From: Aureibacter tunicatorum
Lineage (GTDB): Bacteria > Bacteroidota > Bacteroidia > Cytophagales > Cyclobacteriaceae
NCBI RefSeq assembly: GCF_036492635.1
Contig: NZ_AP025305.1
Location: forward strand, 124,001-188,000
DNA: 64,000 bases
Direction: 5' to 3'
Part shown: one piece after another, positions 25,291 to 34,759 of the stretch
Layout of the letters: each line of letters begins with the position of its first letter
Position numbering within the stretch: the stretch's first letter is position 1
The notes under the pieces: model-generated
Told to the model about the DNA's origin: nothing
Seen by the model: the letters and a program-made list of their open reading frames with translations, nothing else
Databases searched by the model: none
Position numbers and translations under genes: made by a program

Positions 25291-25974
25291 CTTAATTTCG
25301 AAGTGAATTCCTTGTTCTACAAGTTCTTTGTATTTCGTTTCATTAAAAGTAAATAGCTTTCCTGGTCTGCCACTTCCCGTTTGGTGAATTTTGTCTGTTT
25401 CATGCAGTATTCCAAAACTTAGAATTTTCTTTCTGAAGTTCCTTCTGTCGATTTTTTTCTGAAGAATAGATTGATACAATGCTTCTAAATCCGAAAAAGG
25501 AAATTCTTTATCTAATAGGTCAAAACCAACAGGTTGATAGTGAAGCTTGGATTGAAGCCTTCTGATGCCTGTGTTCAAAATATCAAGGTGGTCATACGCT
25601 AATTCAGGAATGTCGTCGAGCAAAAACCACTGAGCTGTTTCTGCGTCTGTATCAGCTTCCAACGTAAACTTAGAGGGATTGACAAGACCTAGGTGTGCAA
25701 CGGAAATTACTTGTCCTCTTGGGTCTCGGTTCACTTGATCACCAAAAGTATAAAGCTGTTCGAGATAGTTTGTCCTCACTCCTGTTTCCTCTTTCAATTC
25801 TCTGAGAACAGCATCCTGCAAGCCTTCTCCATCCTTTACAAAACCTCCGGGAAGCGCCCACTTGCCTTGAAAAGGACCAAACTTTTGCTTGATCAGCAAT
25901 ATATAAATCTGTTTCTCTTTATAACCAAATACAACAGCATCAACAGCTATTCTGATGTTCTGATTTTGCTCCAT
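25282..25974 (-). CDS. nrtR: NrtR-type Nudix-related transcriptional regulator
   Basis: 230 residues from the ATG at 25974 (MEQNQNIRIAVDAVVFG); a GTG/ATG-type extension to 26001 is unlikely. Nudix fold first, then a C-terminal winged helix (LYQSILQKKIDRRNFRKKIL, GRPGKLFTFN). NrtR proteins repress NAD-biosynthesis genes and respond to ADP-ribose. The Nudix box is intact here (GX5EX7REUXEEXGU pattern, RELKEETG), so ADP-ribose hydrolysis is possible as well. It heads the nrtR-prs-nadV operon, with two inverted repeats in the 64-bp gap before prs. Confidence 0.88.
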   Translation of the reverse strand: MEQNQNIRIAVDAVVFGYKEKQIYILLIKQKFGPFQGKWALPGGFVKDGEGLQDAVLRELKEETGVRTNYLEQLYTFGDQVNRDPRGQVISVAHLGLVNPSKFTLEADTDAETAQWFLLDDIPELAYDHLDILNTGIRRLQSKLHYQPVGFDLLDKEFPFSDLEALYQSILQKKIDRRNFRKKILSFGILHETDKIHQTGSGRPGKLFTFNETKYKELVEQGIHFEIKFA

Positions 25975-26118
25975 GCGATAACCTTTGAATATAGAATGCA
26001 AATAAAGGCAAATATTTGAAATGTATGAAGTTCATTCAATATTGAACCGAATAAGGGTAAAGAATAAACTCATTGTCATCGATCAAGCGCTTATATTTTC
26101 AATAAAAATATTTAGATA

Positions 26119-26147
26119 AAAGCTGAATGCATTACACATTCAGCTTT
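26119..26147 (-). terminator. Terminator of the DUF2339 gene
   Basis: 11-bp stem AAAGCTGAATG / CATTCAGCTTT with a 7-nt loop, directly after the stop; the minus-strand T-run is short (TTTT, then ATTTTT further on). Confidence 0.65.
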
Positions 26148-26151
26148 GTTG

Positions 26152-29142
26152 TTAATTTTCTACTTCATCCACAATGTTTTCTTCTATATTCTCTTCAATT
26201 CGATTTTTTTCTTTAGCCTTGTTCCATTTTAAGTAAGCCATAGCTCCCAATAGCATGAGTCCTCCTGATGCCATAAATGCAATAATCTTGGTGATCATTC
26301 TGGCATTTTTAAGGTCAAAAGCAATTAGTTTGGAAAATGACAGTAAAAACAAAACAATCATCATTGCCTTATTTACTTTGATCTCAGTATCAACCAAGAA
26401 AAGAACTATAATGCTATGAACAAATAATAAAACAGTAAGCCAAGGAGTAAACATAAATTCACTTCCTATAACTTGTTCAACAATTAAAGTATATAATACA
26501 AAACTGAAAAAGTGAATGACTAAATCATCAAATTTGTACCTTAATCTATTTTGAATATATCTTATGTAATAATATATAGTAATCACTATGATCGAAAGCA
26601 CTATATTAATGACGAAGTTATCTTTATTCATAACTATGATTGAGGATAAAATAGAAATCATACCACAAGCATAAAGCAAGTATTTTGAATCAGAAATTCC
26701 TCTGACTTTATTCTCTAATAATATCATCGCTGAAAAATATGCGGCTCCAATTGCAAAAGACACTTCAGGAGATAAATTAATCATTACAATCAGTATTCCC
26801 ATTAGATTAACACCCCATCCAATGATTACAATCTTATTCAGGTAATTTAGATTGACCTTTCCTTGCCATTTATTTTCATAATTTTCTATTGCATAGATAA
26901 CGCTTAAGATGACCAAATTAGCTATAATGCTATAATGATTAAGACCACTAAATACCACTGAAGCAATGAAAAACACATAAAATTGCATCTTAAGCAGCTT
27001 TTTGGTGTAGAACTTATTAATAACGTAAGCTACTGCTCCTGAAGTCAACATTATTATTCCCATCCACTCAAAATCAAGATGCCTGTACATCGTCTTGCCT
27101 ATAGCCAGAGGAATTATATAAAAGAATAAATCTCTACAGAAGTCTAGGAAAGCATTCCCATCGACATCTTTTCCTAGTTTCTGGTAATACCATTTCATCC
27201 CCCATAAATTGAGCATGATAAATGCCGCTGACAATTTACCATACCCAGTTTGATCCCCCATGTAATAGCTGCCTACTTGTGAGAATGATAGTGACAAACC
27301 TCCAACAACAAGTATATTAGATATCAAACCAATTACCTCAATCGCATTTATTTTATACCTGACACCTAAGAATATTAGAATCAAAACAGGCAATTGAGCT
27401 AAAGGGTACATCCATTTTCCAAAAAAATGATGGATTACAAAAAGATAGATTAATGTAAAACATATATTTGTGTAGACCACTAATATCTTCATGAGAGATA
27501 ATTCAAATTCAGTTGAACGCTTCCTATTTTTATAGATTAAAAAAGCTACTGCTGATATTGAAAACCCTAGTGTAAGAGAATGCCCTAATTGTAACATAAA
27601 GTTGCCGAACAGTATAGTGGAGAATAATTTCGTTAAAATTGTGGCTCCTCCGATTAATAAAATAATTAAAGCTTCTCTTCTGATCTTTGATAGTTCGAAT
27701 AAATAGCCAGATATCAATAAAACTATTCCCTCAATCATCCATACCAATCCAATCAGATTTGGATGAATCAGAAAAGGAACAGACAAGGTAATACAAGCAG
27801 AGGCTATTAATATCAGGTAAAATTTAAATGATTTTGACAGGTTTCGCCACTTCAACACTAATAATGCTATGAATGGTATTGCATTTAACAAATAAATGCT
27901 TCCAATAGCTAATTCGCTTGTTTGGAATAGCATAAAAATATTTCCTGCCAACATGACTCCATTAGACGCAAAAAGAGTCAAATCGTTCTTCTCAAGAGTT
28001 TCTTTGAATTTTCCTTTGTCCCAAAACACTATATAGAAGAATAAATAAGCGTAAGCTTCGATCATCAATAATGTCAACACTCTTTGTGTGTAATCTCCAT
28101 AAATATTTGCCGTTTCAAAGACAATCCCGCCAAGTATGAAAGTAATATAGATTAAGTTTTTCCATTGGATTTTATGCGCGGTTATTATAGATGCAATGGA
28201 CAGTAATATCAGATATGCTAAAAAGAAAATCGAACTTCCGTCGGAAGGCAATATTAAAGGCATGCCAAGTCCTCCGGCAAGACTGATAAACGAAATTATC
28301 TTAGTTTCATAACGTATGGCTAATCCAAATGATAAAATTGTATTTACCACCATCATAATAAATGCAACTGTTGAAGAAAGTATTGCAGAGCCTTCTCCGC
28401 CAGAAGACATATAGTAAACTAATAGGTAGTTAAGCACAATTGCCAGACCCATTATTGAAGATGCGAAATCCCGATATTTTTGATCTTTATGATAGAGCTT
28501 GACCCCTCCTATGATCAATGAAGAAGAAAAAATCAAAGAAAGGCCTGATTTGATATAGCTGGCATATTCTCCAAAGAAATTGCTGAGTGAATATTGAAAT
28601 AAAAAGCCAGCCCCAGATAAAAAGACCACTATACCCGCGACCGTCAGAAAAAATACAGGTAATTTATTTTCCTGTTTATATTCTTGGTAAAATCCTGTGA
28701 CATAATCCTTCATTTCATATACTGGATGAAAAAATTCTGTCAAGAAAATATCAAAAGCAGAAGGCTCTTTTTCCTTAGGTTCCAAAAGCTCATTGCCTAT
28801 TTCATCGTTTGGTGTGGAAATAATGGGTTTTGGAAGATTTACTGATGATTCAATCACTTCCTTCTTATCAGGTGTTTTTTCAGGTTTCAATGGATTTTCC
28901 ACCTGTTTTTTTGTAGTCACTTCATCTACGATAAAGGACTTTTTAGTCTCCAAGGGCTTAGTGTTTAGCTTGGATTCAAGCGTGAATATCTTACTTTCAA
29001 GAGATAATATTCGATTATGATAATTATTCTTGATATCACCTAATTCAGATTTGATAAGCGATAGTTCTTTATTCAGGCATTGATTGCAAATGGGGTATTC
29101 ATTTTCACTTATTTTGTTATTGCACTTTTCGCATTTGTCCAT
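26152..29142 (-). CDS. Very large polytopic membrane protein, DUF2339 family
   Basis: 996 residues. The N terminus is a zinc-ribbon-like unit (CEKCNNKI...CNQC, residues 4-18), then a short coiled coil (ELSLIKSELGDIKNN...LESKIFTLESKL) and a Pro/Lys/Glu-rich linker to about 135. From about residue 160 to 975 there are well over twenty hydrophobic helices in near-continuous succession. This plan matches the DUF2339 predicted membrane proteins of Bacteroidota; their function is unknown. It is a single gene with its own terminator. AAT/ATA-rich codon use differs slightly from the housekeeping neighbours, as expected for so hydrophobic a protein. Confidence 0.85.
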   Translation of the reverse strand: MDKCEKCNNKISENEYPICNQCLNKELSLIKSELGDIKNNYHNRILSLESKIFTLESKLNTKPLETKKSFIVDEVTTKKQVENPLKPEKTPDKKEVIESSVNLPKPIISTPNDEIGNELLEPKEKEPSAFDIFLTEFFHPVYEMKDYVTGFYQEYKQENKLPVFFLTVAGIVVFLSGAGFLFQYSLSNFFGEYASYIKSGLSLIFSSSLIIGGVKLYHKDQKYRDFASSIMGLAIVLNYLLVYYMSSGGEGSAILSSTVAFIMMVVNTILSFGLAIRYETKIISFISLAGGLGMPLILPSDGSSIFFLAYLILLSIASIITAHKIQWKNLIYITFILGGIVFETANIYGDYTQRVLTLLMIEAYAYLFFYIVFWDKGKFKETLEKNDLTLFASNGVMLAGNIFMLFQTSELAIGSIYLLNAIPFIALLVLKWRNLSKSFKFYLILIASACITLSVPFLIHPNLIGLVWMIEGIVLLISGYLFELSKIRREALIILLIGGATILTKLFSTILFGNFMLQLGHSLTLGFSISAVAFLIYKNRKRSTEFELSLMKILVVYTNICFTLIYLFVIHHFFGKWMYPLAQLPVLILIFLGVRYKINAIEVIGLISNILVVGGLSLSFSQVGSYYMGDQTGYGKLSAAFIMLNLWGMKWYYQKLGKDVDGNAFLDFCRDLFFYIIPLAIGKTMYRHLDFEWMGIIMLTSGAVAYVINKFYTKKLLKMQFYVFFIASVVFSGLNHYSIIANLVILSVIYAIENYENKWQGKVNLNYLNKIVIIGWGVNLMGILIVMINLSPEVSFAIGAAYFSAMILLENKVRGISDSKYLLYACGMISILSSIIVMNKDNFVINIVLSIIVITIYYYIRYIQNRLRYKFDDLVIHFFSFVLYTLIVEQVIGSEFMFTPWLTVLLFVHSIIVLFLVDTEIKVNKAMMIVLFLLSFSKLIAFDLKNARMITKIIAFMASGGLMLLGAMAYLKWNKAKEKNRIEENIEENIVDEVEN

Positions 29143-29264
29143 AATTTTAATTTAGGTTAAAAAAATATCAAAAATCTTTGATAATATTTATTCATAGGAT
29201 GAACGTAATATCTACGAATAAGATTATTTTAAATTTTTTTTAGGATACTTTGTGTTGTTAGGCT

Positions 29265-29293
29265 AAAAAAAAGCCATTTCGATTTGAAATGGC
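29265..29293 (-). terminator. Terminator of the M20 amidohydrolase gene
   Basis: Perfect 8-bp stem GCCATTTC / GAAATGGC followed by T8 on the minus strand. Confidence 0.9.
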
Positions 29294-29321
29294 GGTTTTA
29301 ATAATATTGCGATTTGTATTT

Positions 29322-30509
29322 TTAGTTTCCTAGCTCCTTCACTGCCAGCCATGCCAATAAGCCAGCTCCTGTCTTTAGAGCTTCTTCGTCTATATCGAAG
29401 GTTGGTGTATGAACCGAAGAAGTGATTCCTTTTTCCTCATTGCGGATTCCAAGCCTGTAAAAGCAAGCTTTCATCTCTTGAGAATAATAAGCAAAATCTT
29501 CCGCCGCCATCCAAACATCAAGCTCTTTGACGTTTTCTCTGCCCATATATTCCACAGCCCATTCTTCAGCTCTGGAAGTTAGCTCTTCATCGTTTTTCAA
29601 GAATGGGTATCCAACCTGCAAATCAACTTCACAAGAACCTCCCATGCTTTCGGCTATTCCTTCAGCGATCTTTTTGATCTTCTTATGAGCATCAAATCTC
29701 CACTCTTCGTTTAGCGTCCTGAATGTGCCCTCTACATATACTTCTTCAGGGATTACATTTGTCGCTCCGTCAGCTATTACCTTTCCAAAAGACAATACAG
29801 ATGGAACCTTTGGATCGCAATTACGGCTTACAATCTGTTGCATCGCAACGATGATATGAGAAGCGATTAATACCGGGTCCACATTCATCTCGGGCATAGC
29901 GCCATGCCCTCCTTTGCCTTTAACTCGAAGTCTGATTTCGTCAGCGGAAGCCATATACATTCCTTTTCTAAATCCTACAGTTCCCACAGGAAGCAAAGGC
30001 ATTACATGCTGGCCGAATATCGCTTCAGGCTTGGGGTTTTCCAAAGCTCCGTCCTTGATCATCAATGATGCTCCACCAGGAAGAGATTCTTCTCCGGGTT
30101 GGAAGATCAGTTTAATAGTTCCTTCGAATTCATCTTTGACCCGAGTAAGGATTTTAGCCGCTCCCAATAATGAAGCTGTATGAACATCATGCCCACAAGC
30201 GTGCATTACGCCTTCAACGGATGATTTATAGCTAACATCATTTTGCTCTTTGATTGGCAATGCGTCTATATCACCTCTCAAAGCTATAATATTCTTCTCT
30301 GGATTCTTTCCTTCTATCACAGCTACCAAGCCTGTCTCCGCCTTGCGAACAGGGTTCAACCCCAAGTTTTTCAGTTTTTCTTCTATGAAGTCCGCTGTTT
30401 TGTATTCTTTGAATGACAACTCAGGGTTTTGGTGCAAATGTCTTCTGTCAGAGCGAATCTGTTCGAATGACTCCTCCGCTAATTCTTTGATCTTTTCTTT
30501 GAGATTCAT
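29322..30509 (-). CDS. M20 family amidohydrolase (N-acyl-amino-acid / hippurate hydrolase type)
   Basis: 395-residue zinc- or manganese-dependent amidohydrolase of the M20D (IAA-amino acid hydrolase / hippuricase) type. The metal-binding HACGHDVHTA with Cys105 and His107, RGDIDALP near 78-85, QPGEE near 138, and the late SVHTPTFDIDEEAL with its metal-binding His are all visible. There is no signal peptide, so it acts in the cytoplasm. The substrate, an N-acylated amino acid or a small peptide, is not determined. It lies 15 bp from the upstream SPOR lipoprotein gene and could be cotranscribed with it. Confidence 0.92.
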   Translation of the reverse strand: MNLKEKIKELAEESFEQIRSDRRHLHQNPELSFKEYKTADFIEEKLKNLGLNPVRKAETGLVAVIEGKNPEKNIIALRGDIDALPIKEQNDVSYKSSVEGVMHACGHDVHTASLLGAAKILTRVKDEFEGTIKLIFQPGEESLPGGASLMIKDGALENPKPEAIFGQHVMPLLPVGTVGFRKGMYMASADEIRLRVKGKGGHGAMPEMNVDPVLIASHIIVAMQQIVSRNCDPKVPSVLSFGKVIADGATNVIPEEVYVEGTFRTLNEEWRFDAHKKIKKIAEGIAESMGGSCEVDLQVGYPFLKNDEELTSRAEEWAVEYMGRENVKELDVWMAAEDFAYYSQEMKACFYRLGIRNEEKGITSSVHTPTFDIDEEALKTGAGLLAWLAVKELGN

Positions 30510-30524
30510 GATATAATTGATTCG

Positions 30525-31082
30525 CTAATAGTTATTAGACTCTTCGTTTTCAGTGTTTTTCTCTTCTTCGCTTTCTTCTACTTCTGTTTTGATCACTTCA
30601 GGAACCAATATCGCGCTATGGTAGTGTTTTTTTATTTCCAGCAACAATGGATTAGCTTCCAATCTGTTGTAGAATTTTCCTACTTTAACTCTGTAGTTAG
30701 GTTGCTTCCACTGAAGATAAGGTTTTGCGGAAGGGAAAAACTCGTAAATCTGTTCTCTGATTTCGTTGGCCTCAGTTCTGCTTCCTCCCGAGTAGATTTG
30801 TATAGTATAATAGGTGCTTCCCTTTGATTGGTTGGACTTCGCAAAGTGATCGATTTGTCCTTGCAGCTCGCTATTGATATCGTTGATTGGCGCTCCGGTT
30901 TTAACTGTATTGGGTGTCGAAGCTGGTGCATTCACCTTTGGAGCTTTGATTTCCTTGGAATAATCAGGAATATACGCGTCTAGATTTTCACTATAGTTCT
31001 GCTGCACAGGAGCTACTTTGGGCGAACAAGAGTAAGCGAGAACAATGCAAAGCAAGATAAATGGGAATTTGATATTTTTCAT
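30525..31082 (-). CDS. SPOR-domain lipoprotein
   Basis: 185-residue predicted lipoprotein; the signal peptide ends in AYSC with lipidated Cys19. A disordered Pro/Lys-rich linker follows, then a SPOR domain from about 88 to 160 (YYTIQIYSGGSRTEANEIREQI ... YRVKVGKFYNRLEA), which in other proteins binds glycan strands stripped of stem peptides at division sites. A Glu-rich tail ends the protein. Probably involved in envelope or septal organisation; exact role unknown. Confidence 0.85.
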   Translation of the reverse strand: MKNIKFPFILLCIVLAYSCSPKVAPVQQNYSENLDAYIPDYSKEIKAPKVNAPASTPNTVKTGAPINDINSELQGQIDHFAKSNQSKGSTYYTIQIYSGGSRTEANEIREQIYEFFPSAKPYLQWKQPNYRVKVGKFYNRLEANPLLLEIKKHYHSAILVPEVIKTEVEESEEEKNTENEESNNY

Positions 31083-31119
31083 GTTCTAAGTCTACTTGGA
31101 GTTAGGATTAGGTAAAAAT

Positions 31120-31150
31120 AAAAAAAGGATTGCTATGTGAAGCAATCCTT
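31120..31150 (-). terminator. Terminator of secA
   Basis: 10-bp stem AAGGATTGCT / AGCAATCCTT around a short loop, followed by T7 on the minus strand, 23 bp after the secA stop. Confidence 0.85.
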
Positions 31151-31172
31151 TTGCGTTTTTTTAATGATTATG

Positions 31173-34100
31173 CTATTCTATGATCACGCATTTGCCATCT
31201 CTCAAGTCATTCTCCACAGACTTGAATTTTACATCTTCCTTTACGGTTCCGTCAGCGTACTGAACTTTTACACGATCGTTTCTGCCATGTACTTTTTCAG
31301 AGCGAACTGGTTGCTGTTTTGGAGCTGGTTCGCTTTCTTGGGAAGTGTTGGTGTTAAGCGCTGAATTTACTTCTTCTTTTTCTTCTGTATATTCTTGCTT
31401 CACCTGCTTTTGGCGATCTTCATGTACTTCAGTGGATTCCTGCACTGGAATAGTGGCTTTCATAAGGAAGGACACAAGCTCGCTATTCACTTTAGCCAAG
31501 AATTGCTTGAATAGCTCAAATGATTCGAATTTGTAGATCAAAAGCGGATCTTTTTGCTCATACACAGCATTTTGGACTGATTGCTTCAAGTCATCCATGT
31601 CTCTTAGATGCTCTTTCCATGTTTGGTCTATGATGGAAAGCGTGGCATTTTTCTCCAACGAGTCGATCAATGCTTTGCAATTGGTCTCAACGTTTTTCTC
31701 CAAGTTGGAAGAAATACCAATTTGCTTTTGTCCGTCAGTGAACGGCACTAAGATATCTCTTACTGTAGCTCCTCTCGTTTCAAATACTTGTTTGATAATA
31801 GGGAAGGCTCTTTCAGATATGGATTGGTTTTTAGCTTCATAGTTTGAAAGTGCTTTTTCATTCAATTGTTGAAGCAGAGCGCCTTTGTCAATTTTAGAGA
31901 ATTCATCTGCTGAAATTGGCAACTCCAAGCCTAGCACTGTGGCAGTTTTGATTCTGAATGTTTCATAATCGTCAGAATCTTTGCACTCGTTCACTATATC
32001 GTCGCAAGTGTCATAGATGCTGTTAAGAATATCTACTTTAAGGCGTTCGCCATACAGAGCATTGCGGCGTCTCTTGTAAATTACTTCTCTTTGATGATTC
32101 ATGATATCATCATACTCAAGAAGTCGCTTACGTATACCGAAGTTGTTTTCCTCTACTTTTTTCTGAGCTCTTTCGATAGACTTTGTAATCATGCTATGCT
32201 GGATTACCTCTCCTTCTTCAAGTCCAAGTCTATCCATCAATTTAGCGATTCTCTCAGAACCGAAAAGTCTCATCAAATTGTCCTCTAGAGATACGAAGAA
32301 TTGCGAAGAACCAACATCTCCTTGACGACCGGCACGACCTCTAAGCTGTCTATCCACACGTCTTGATTCATGTCTTTCAGTACCGATAATCGCCAAACCG
32401 CCAGCTGCTCTAGATTCTTGGCTAAGCTTGATATCCGTACCACGACCCGCCATGTTTGTAGCGATGGTGACGGTGCCCGGCTGTCCAGCTAATGCTACCA
32501 CATCCGCTTCTCTAGCGTGTTGCTTGGCATTAAGAACCTGGTGCTTGATTTTCTTCATCTGAAGCATTCTACTCAATAGCTCTGAGATCTCAACGGATGT
32601 CGTACCTACCAATACTGGTCTTCCCGCATTCGTAAGCTCAACGATCTCGTCAGCTACAGCATTGAATTTCTCCCTTACGGTTTTATATACTTTGTCTTCT
32701 CTATCGTCTCTTTGTATTTTCTTGTTTGTTGGAATCATCACCACATCCAACTTGTAGATTTCCCAAAGCTCTCCCGCTTCCGTCTCGGCAGTACCCGTCA
32801 TACCAGATAGCTTATGGTACATACGGAAGTAGTTCTGAAGAGTCACAGTAGCGTATGTCTGCGTAGCATCCTCTACTTTTACATTTTCTTTCGCCTCCAA
32901 AGCTTGGTGAAGTCCATCAGAGAACCTTCTTCCATCCATCACACGACCAGTTTGCTCATCGACGATCATTACTTTGTCGTCTTGAACGATGTATTCCTGG
33001 TCTTTTTCAAATAGCGTGTATGCTTTAAGGAGCTGGTTTACCGAGTGAATTCTTTCCGCTTTCACAGAGTAGTCTCTGATGATCGCGTCTTTCTTTTCCA
33101 CTCTGCTTGCCTCGTCCAGTTCGGTATCCTTGTCCAGCTTGTCGATTTCAATAGCTAGGTCAGGCATCACGAAGAAGTTAGGATCGCTTCCTTGGCCAGT
33201 GATAAGGTCGATACCTTTCTCCGTCATATCGATGGAGTTATGTTTTTCTTCGATGATGAAGTACAATGGCTCGTCAGCTTCAGGCATCAATCTGGCATTG
33301 TCAGCCAAGTAATAATTCTCCGTTTTTTGAAGAATCTGGCGAATGCCTTGCTCACTTAAGAATTTAATCAAAGGCTTATGCTTAGGCAAAGCTCTGTAGG
33401 CTCTGAACAAGGCCAAGCCTCCTTCGTTTTCGTCGCCTTCTTTGATTAGTTTTTTCGCTTCCAATAGGAATTGGGACGCTAATTTTCTCTGAGCGTCAAC
33501 AAGCAAGGAAACACGAGGCTTAAGCTCATAAAATTCATGCTCGTCGCCTTTTGGTATTGGTCCGGAGATGATCAAAGGAGTTCTGGCATCATCAATCAAT
33601 ACCGAGTCAACTTCATCGACCATAGCGTAATGATGTCTCTTTCGCTGAACAAGCTCTTTGACTTCTCTAGTCATATTATCTCTCAGGTAGTCAAAACCGA
33701 ATTCGTTGTTGGTACCATAAGTGATATCCGCTTGATAAGCGTTTCTTCTTTCCTCAGAATTAGGCTGATACTTGTCTATGCAGTCGATAGTAAGCTGGTG
33801 GAATTCAAATAGAGGAGCCATCCATTCGGAGTCACGCTTTGCCAAGTAATCATTGACAGTAACCACGTGCACGCCTCTTTTGGCCAATGCGTTAAGAAAT
33901 GCAGGAAGCGTTGCCACGAGCGTTTTACCTTCACCCGTTGCCATTTCGGATATTTTACCTTGGTGAAGCACGATACCACCGATCAGCTGAACATCATAAT
34001 GAACCATGTCCCAAGTAACTGTAGTGCCGGCAGCATCCCATTCATTGTGCCAAATCGCATAATCTCCGTCGATTTCCACATTATGCTTCATCGTAGCGAT

Positions 34101-34526
34101 CTTGCGATCATGGATTGTGGCTTTCACTTTAAGGAATTTATTTTCCTTGTATCTTCTACCTGTTTCTTTTACTATGGCGAAAGCTTCTGGAAGTACTGTG
34201 TTTAGAACCTCCTCCAGCTTTTCATTCCGCTTATCTTCCAAGGAATCTATTTGATTGAATACTCCCTCCTTTTCGGTCAAGCTCATAGAAGGGTGCTCTT
34301 CTACCTTCTTGTGAAGTTCTTCTATGTTGTTGTCGATATCCTTAAGCGAGTCGTTGATTCGCTCGATGATATTTTGGGTTTTGTCCCTAAGTTCGTCATC
34401 CGAGAGGGAGGATAATTTGTCAAATTCAGCATTGATTTGATGCACAATCGGCCAAAGGGTTTTTATATCCCTTTCGGATTTTGTGCCAAAAATCTTTGCT
34501 ATTCCTTTAGTGATCAGCTCCAGCAT
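31173..34526 (-). CDS. secA: Preprotein translocase ATPase SecA
   Basis: Motor ATPase that pushes unfolded preproteins through SecYEG. 1117 residues, the long Bacteroidota form with an insertion in the first nucleotide-binding region. Walker A is ATGEGKT (about 196-202), the DEAD-box is MVDEVDSVLID, and later motifs include TNMAGRGTDIKL, GTERHESRRVDRQLRGRAGRQGD and the helical wing ending in LKQSVQNAVYEQKDPL. The C terminus has a charged linker and VENDLRDGKCVIIE but no CXCXSGX8CH zinc motif, so SecB/lipid contact by that route is absent. A terminator follows. Confidence 0.97.
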   Translation of the reverse strand: MLELITKGIAKIFGTKSERDIKTLWPIVHQINAEFDKLSSLSDDELRDKTQNIIERINDSLKDIDNNIEELHKKVEEHPSMSLTEKEGVFNQIDSLEDKRNEKLEEVLNTVLPEAFAIVKETGRRYKENKFLKVKATIHDRKIATMKHNVEIDGDYAIWHNEWDAAGTTVTWDMVHYDVQLIGGIVLHQGKISEMATGEGKTLVATLPAFLNALAKRGVHVVTVNDYLAKRDSEWMAPLFEFHQLTIDCIDKYQPNSEERRNAYQADITYGTNNEFGFDYLRDNMTREVKELVQRKRHHYAMVDEVDSVLIDDARTPLIISGPIPKGDEHEFYELKPRVSLLVDAQRKLASQFLLEAKKLIKEGDENEGGLALFRAYRALPKHKPLIKFLSEQGIRQILQKTENYYLADNARLMPEADEPLYFIIEEKHNSIDMTEKGIDLITGQGSDPNFFVMPDLAIEIDKLDKDTELDEASRVEKKDAIIRDYSVKAERIHSVNQLLKAYTLFEKDQEYIVQDDKVMIVDEQTGRVMDGRRFSDGLHQALEAKENVKVEDATQTYATVTLQNYFRMYHKLSGMTGTAETEAGELWEIYKLDVVMIPTNKKIQRDDREDKVYKTVREKFNAVADEIVELTNAGRPVLVGTTSVEISELLSRMLQMKKIKHQVLNAKQHAREADVVALAGQPGTVTIATNMAGRGTDIKLSQESRAAGGLAIIGTERHESRRVDRQLRGRAGRQGDVGSSQFFVSLEDNLMRLFGSERIAKLMDRLGLEEGEVIQHSMITKSIERAQKKVEENNFGIRKRLLEYDDIMNHQREVIYKRRRNALYGERLKVDILNSIYDTCDDIVNECKDSDDYETFRIKTATVLGLELPISADEFSKIDKGALLQQLNEKALSNYEAKNQSISERAFPIIKQVFETRGATVRDILVPFTDGQKQIGISSNLEKNVETNCKALIDSLEKNATLSIIDQTWKEHLRDMDDLKQSVQNAVYEQKDPLLIYKFESFELFKQFLAKVNSELVSFLMKATIPVQESTEVHEDRQKQVKQEYTEEKEEVNSALNTNTSQESEPAPKQQPVRSEKVHGRNDRVKVQYADGTVKEDVKFKSVENDLRDGKCVIIE

Positions 34527-34759
34527 AGCTTTTTAATATTGTAATATCCTTATTTATTCTTTTATCATTAAATTCTTGCCTTTTAAAAAATTAAATTCGC
34601 AAATCGAAAATACTTGTATTGGCAAGGTATTTATTCAAACTCGTTATTTCAAAAAACATTCCTCGCTTCATTATCAGACATATTAGCAGATAACGTAGAA
34701 ATTTCTGTTGAATATAGTCATAATTTGGCTGAGTGAGATAGCCCAGCGCTGTCAATATG

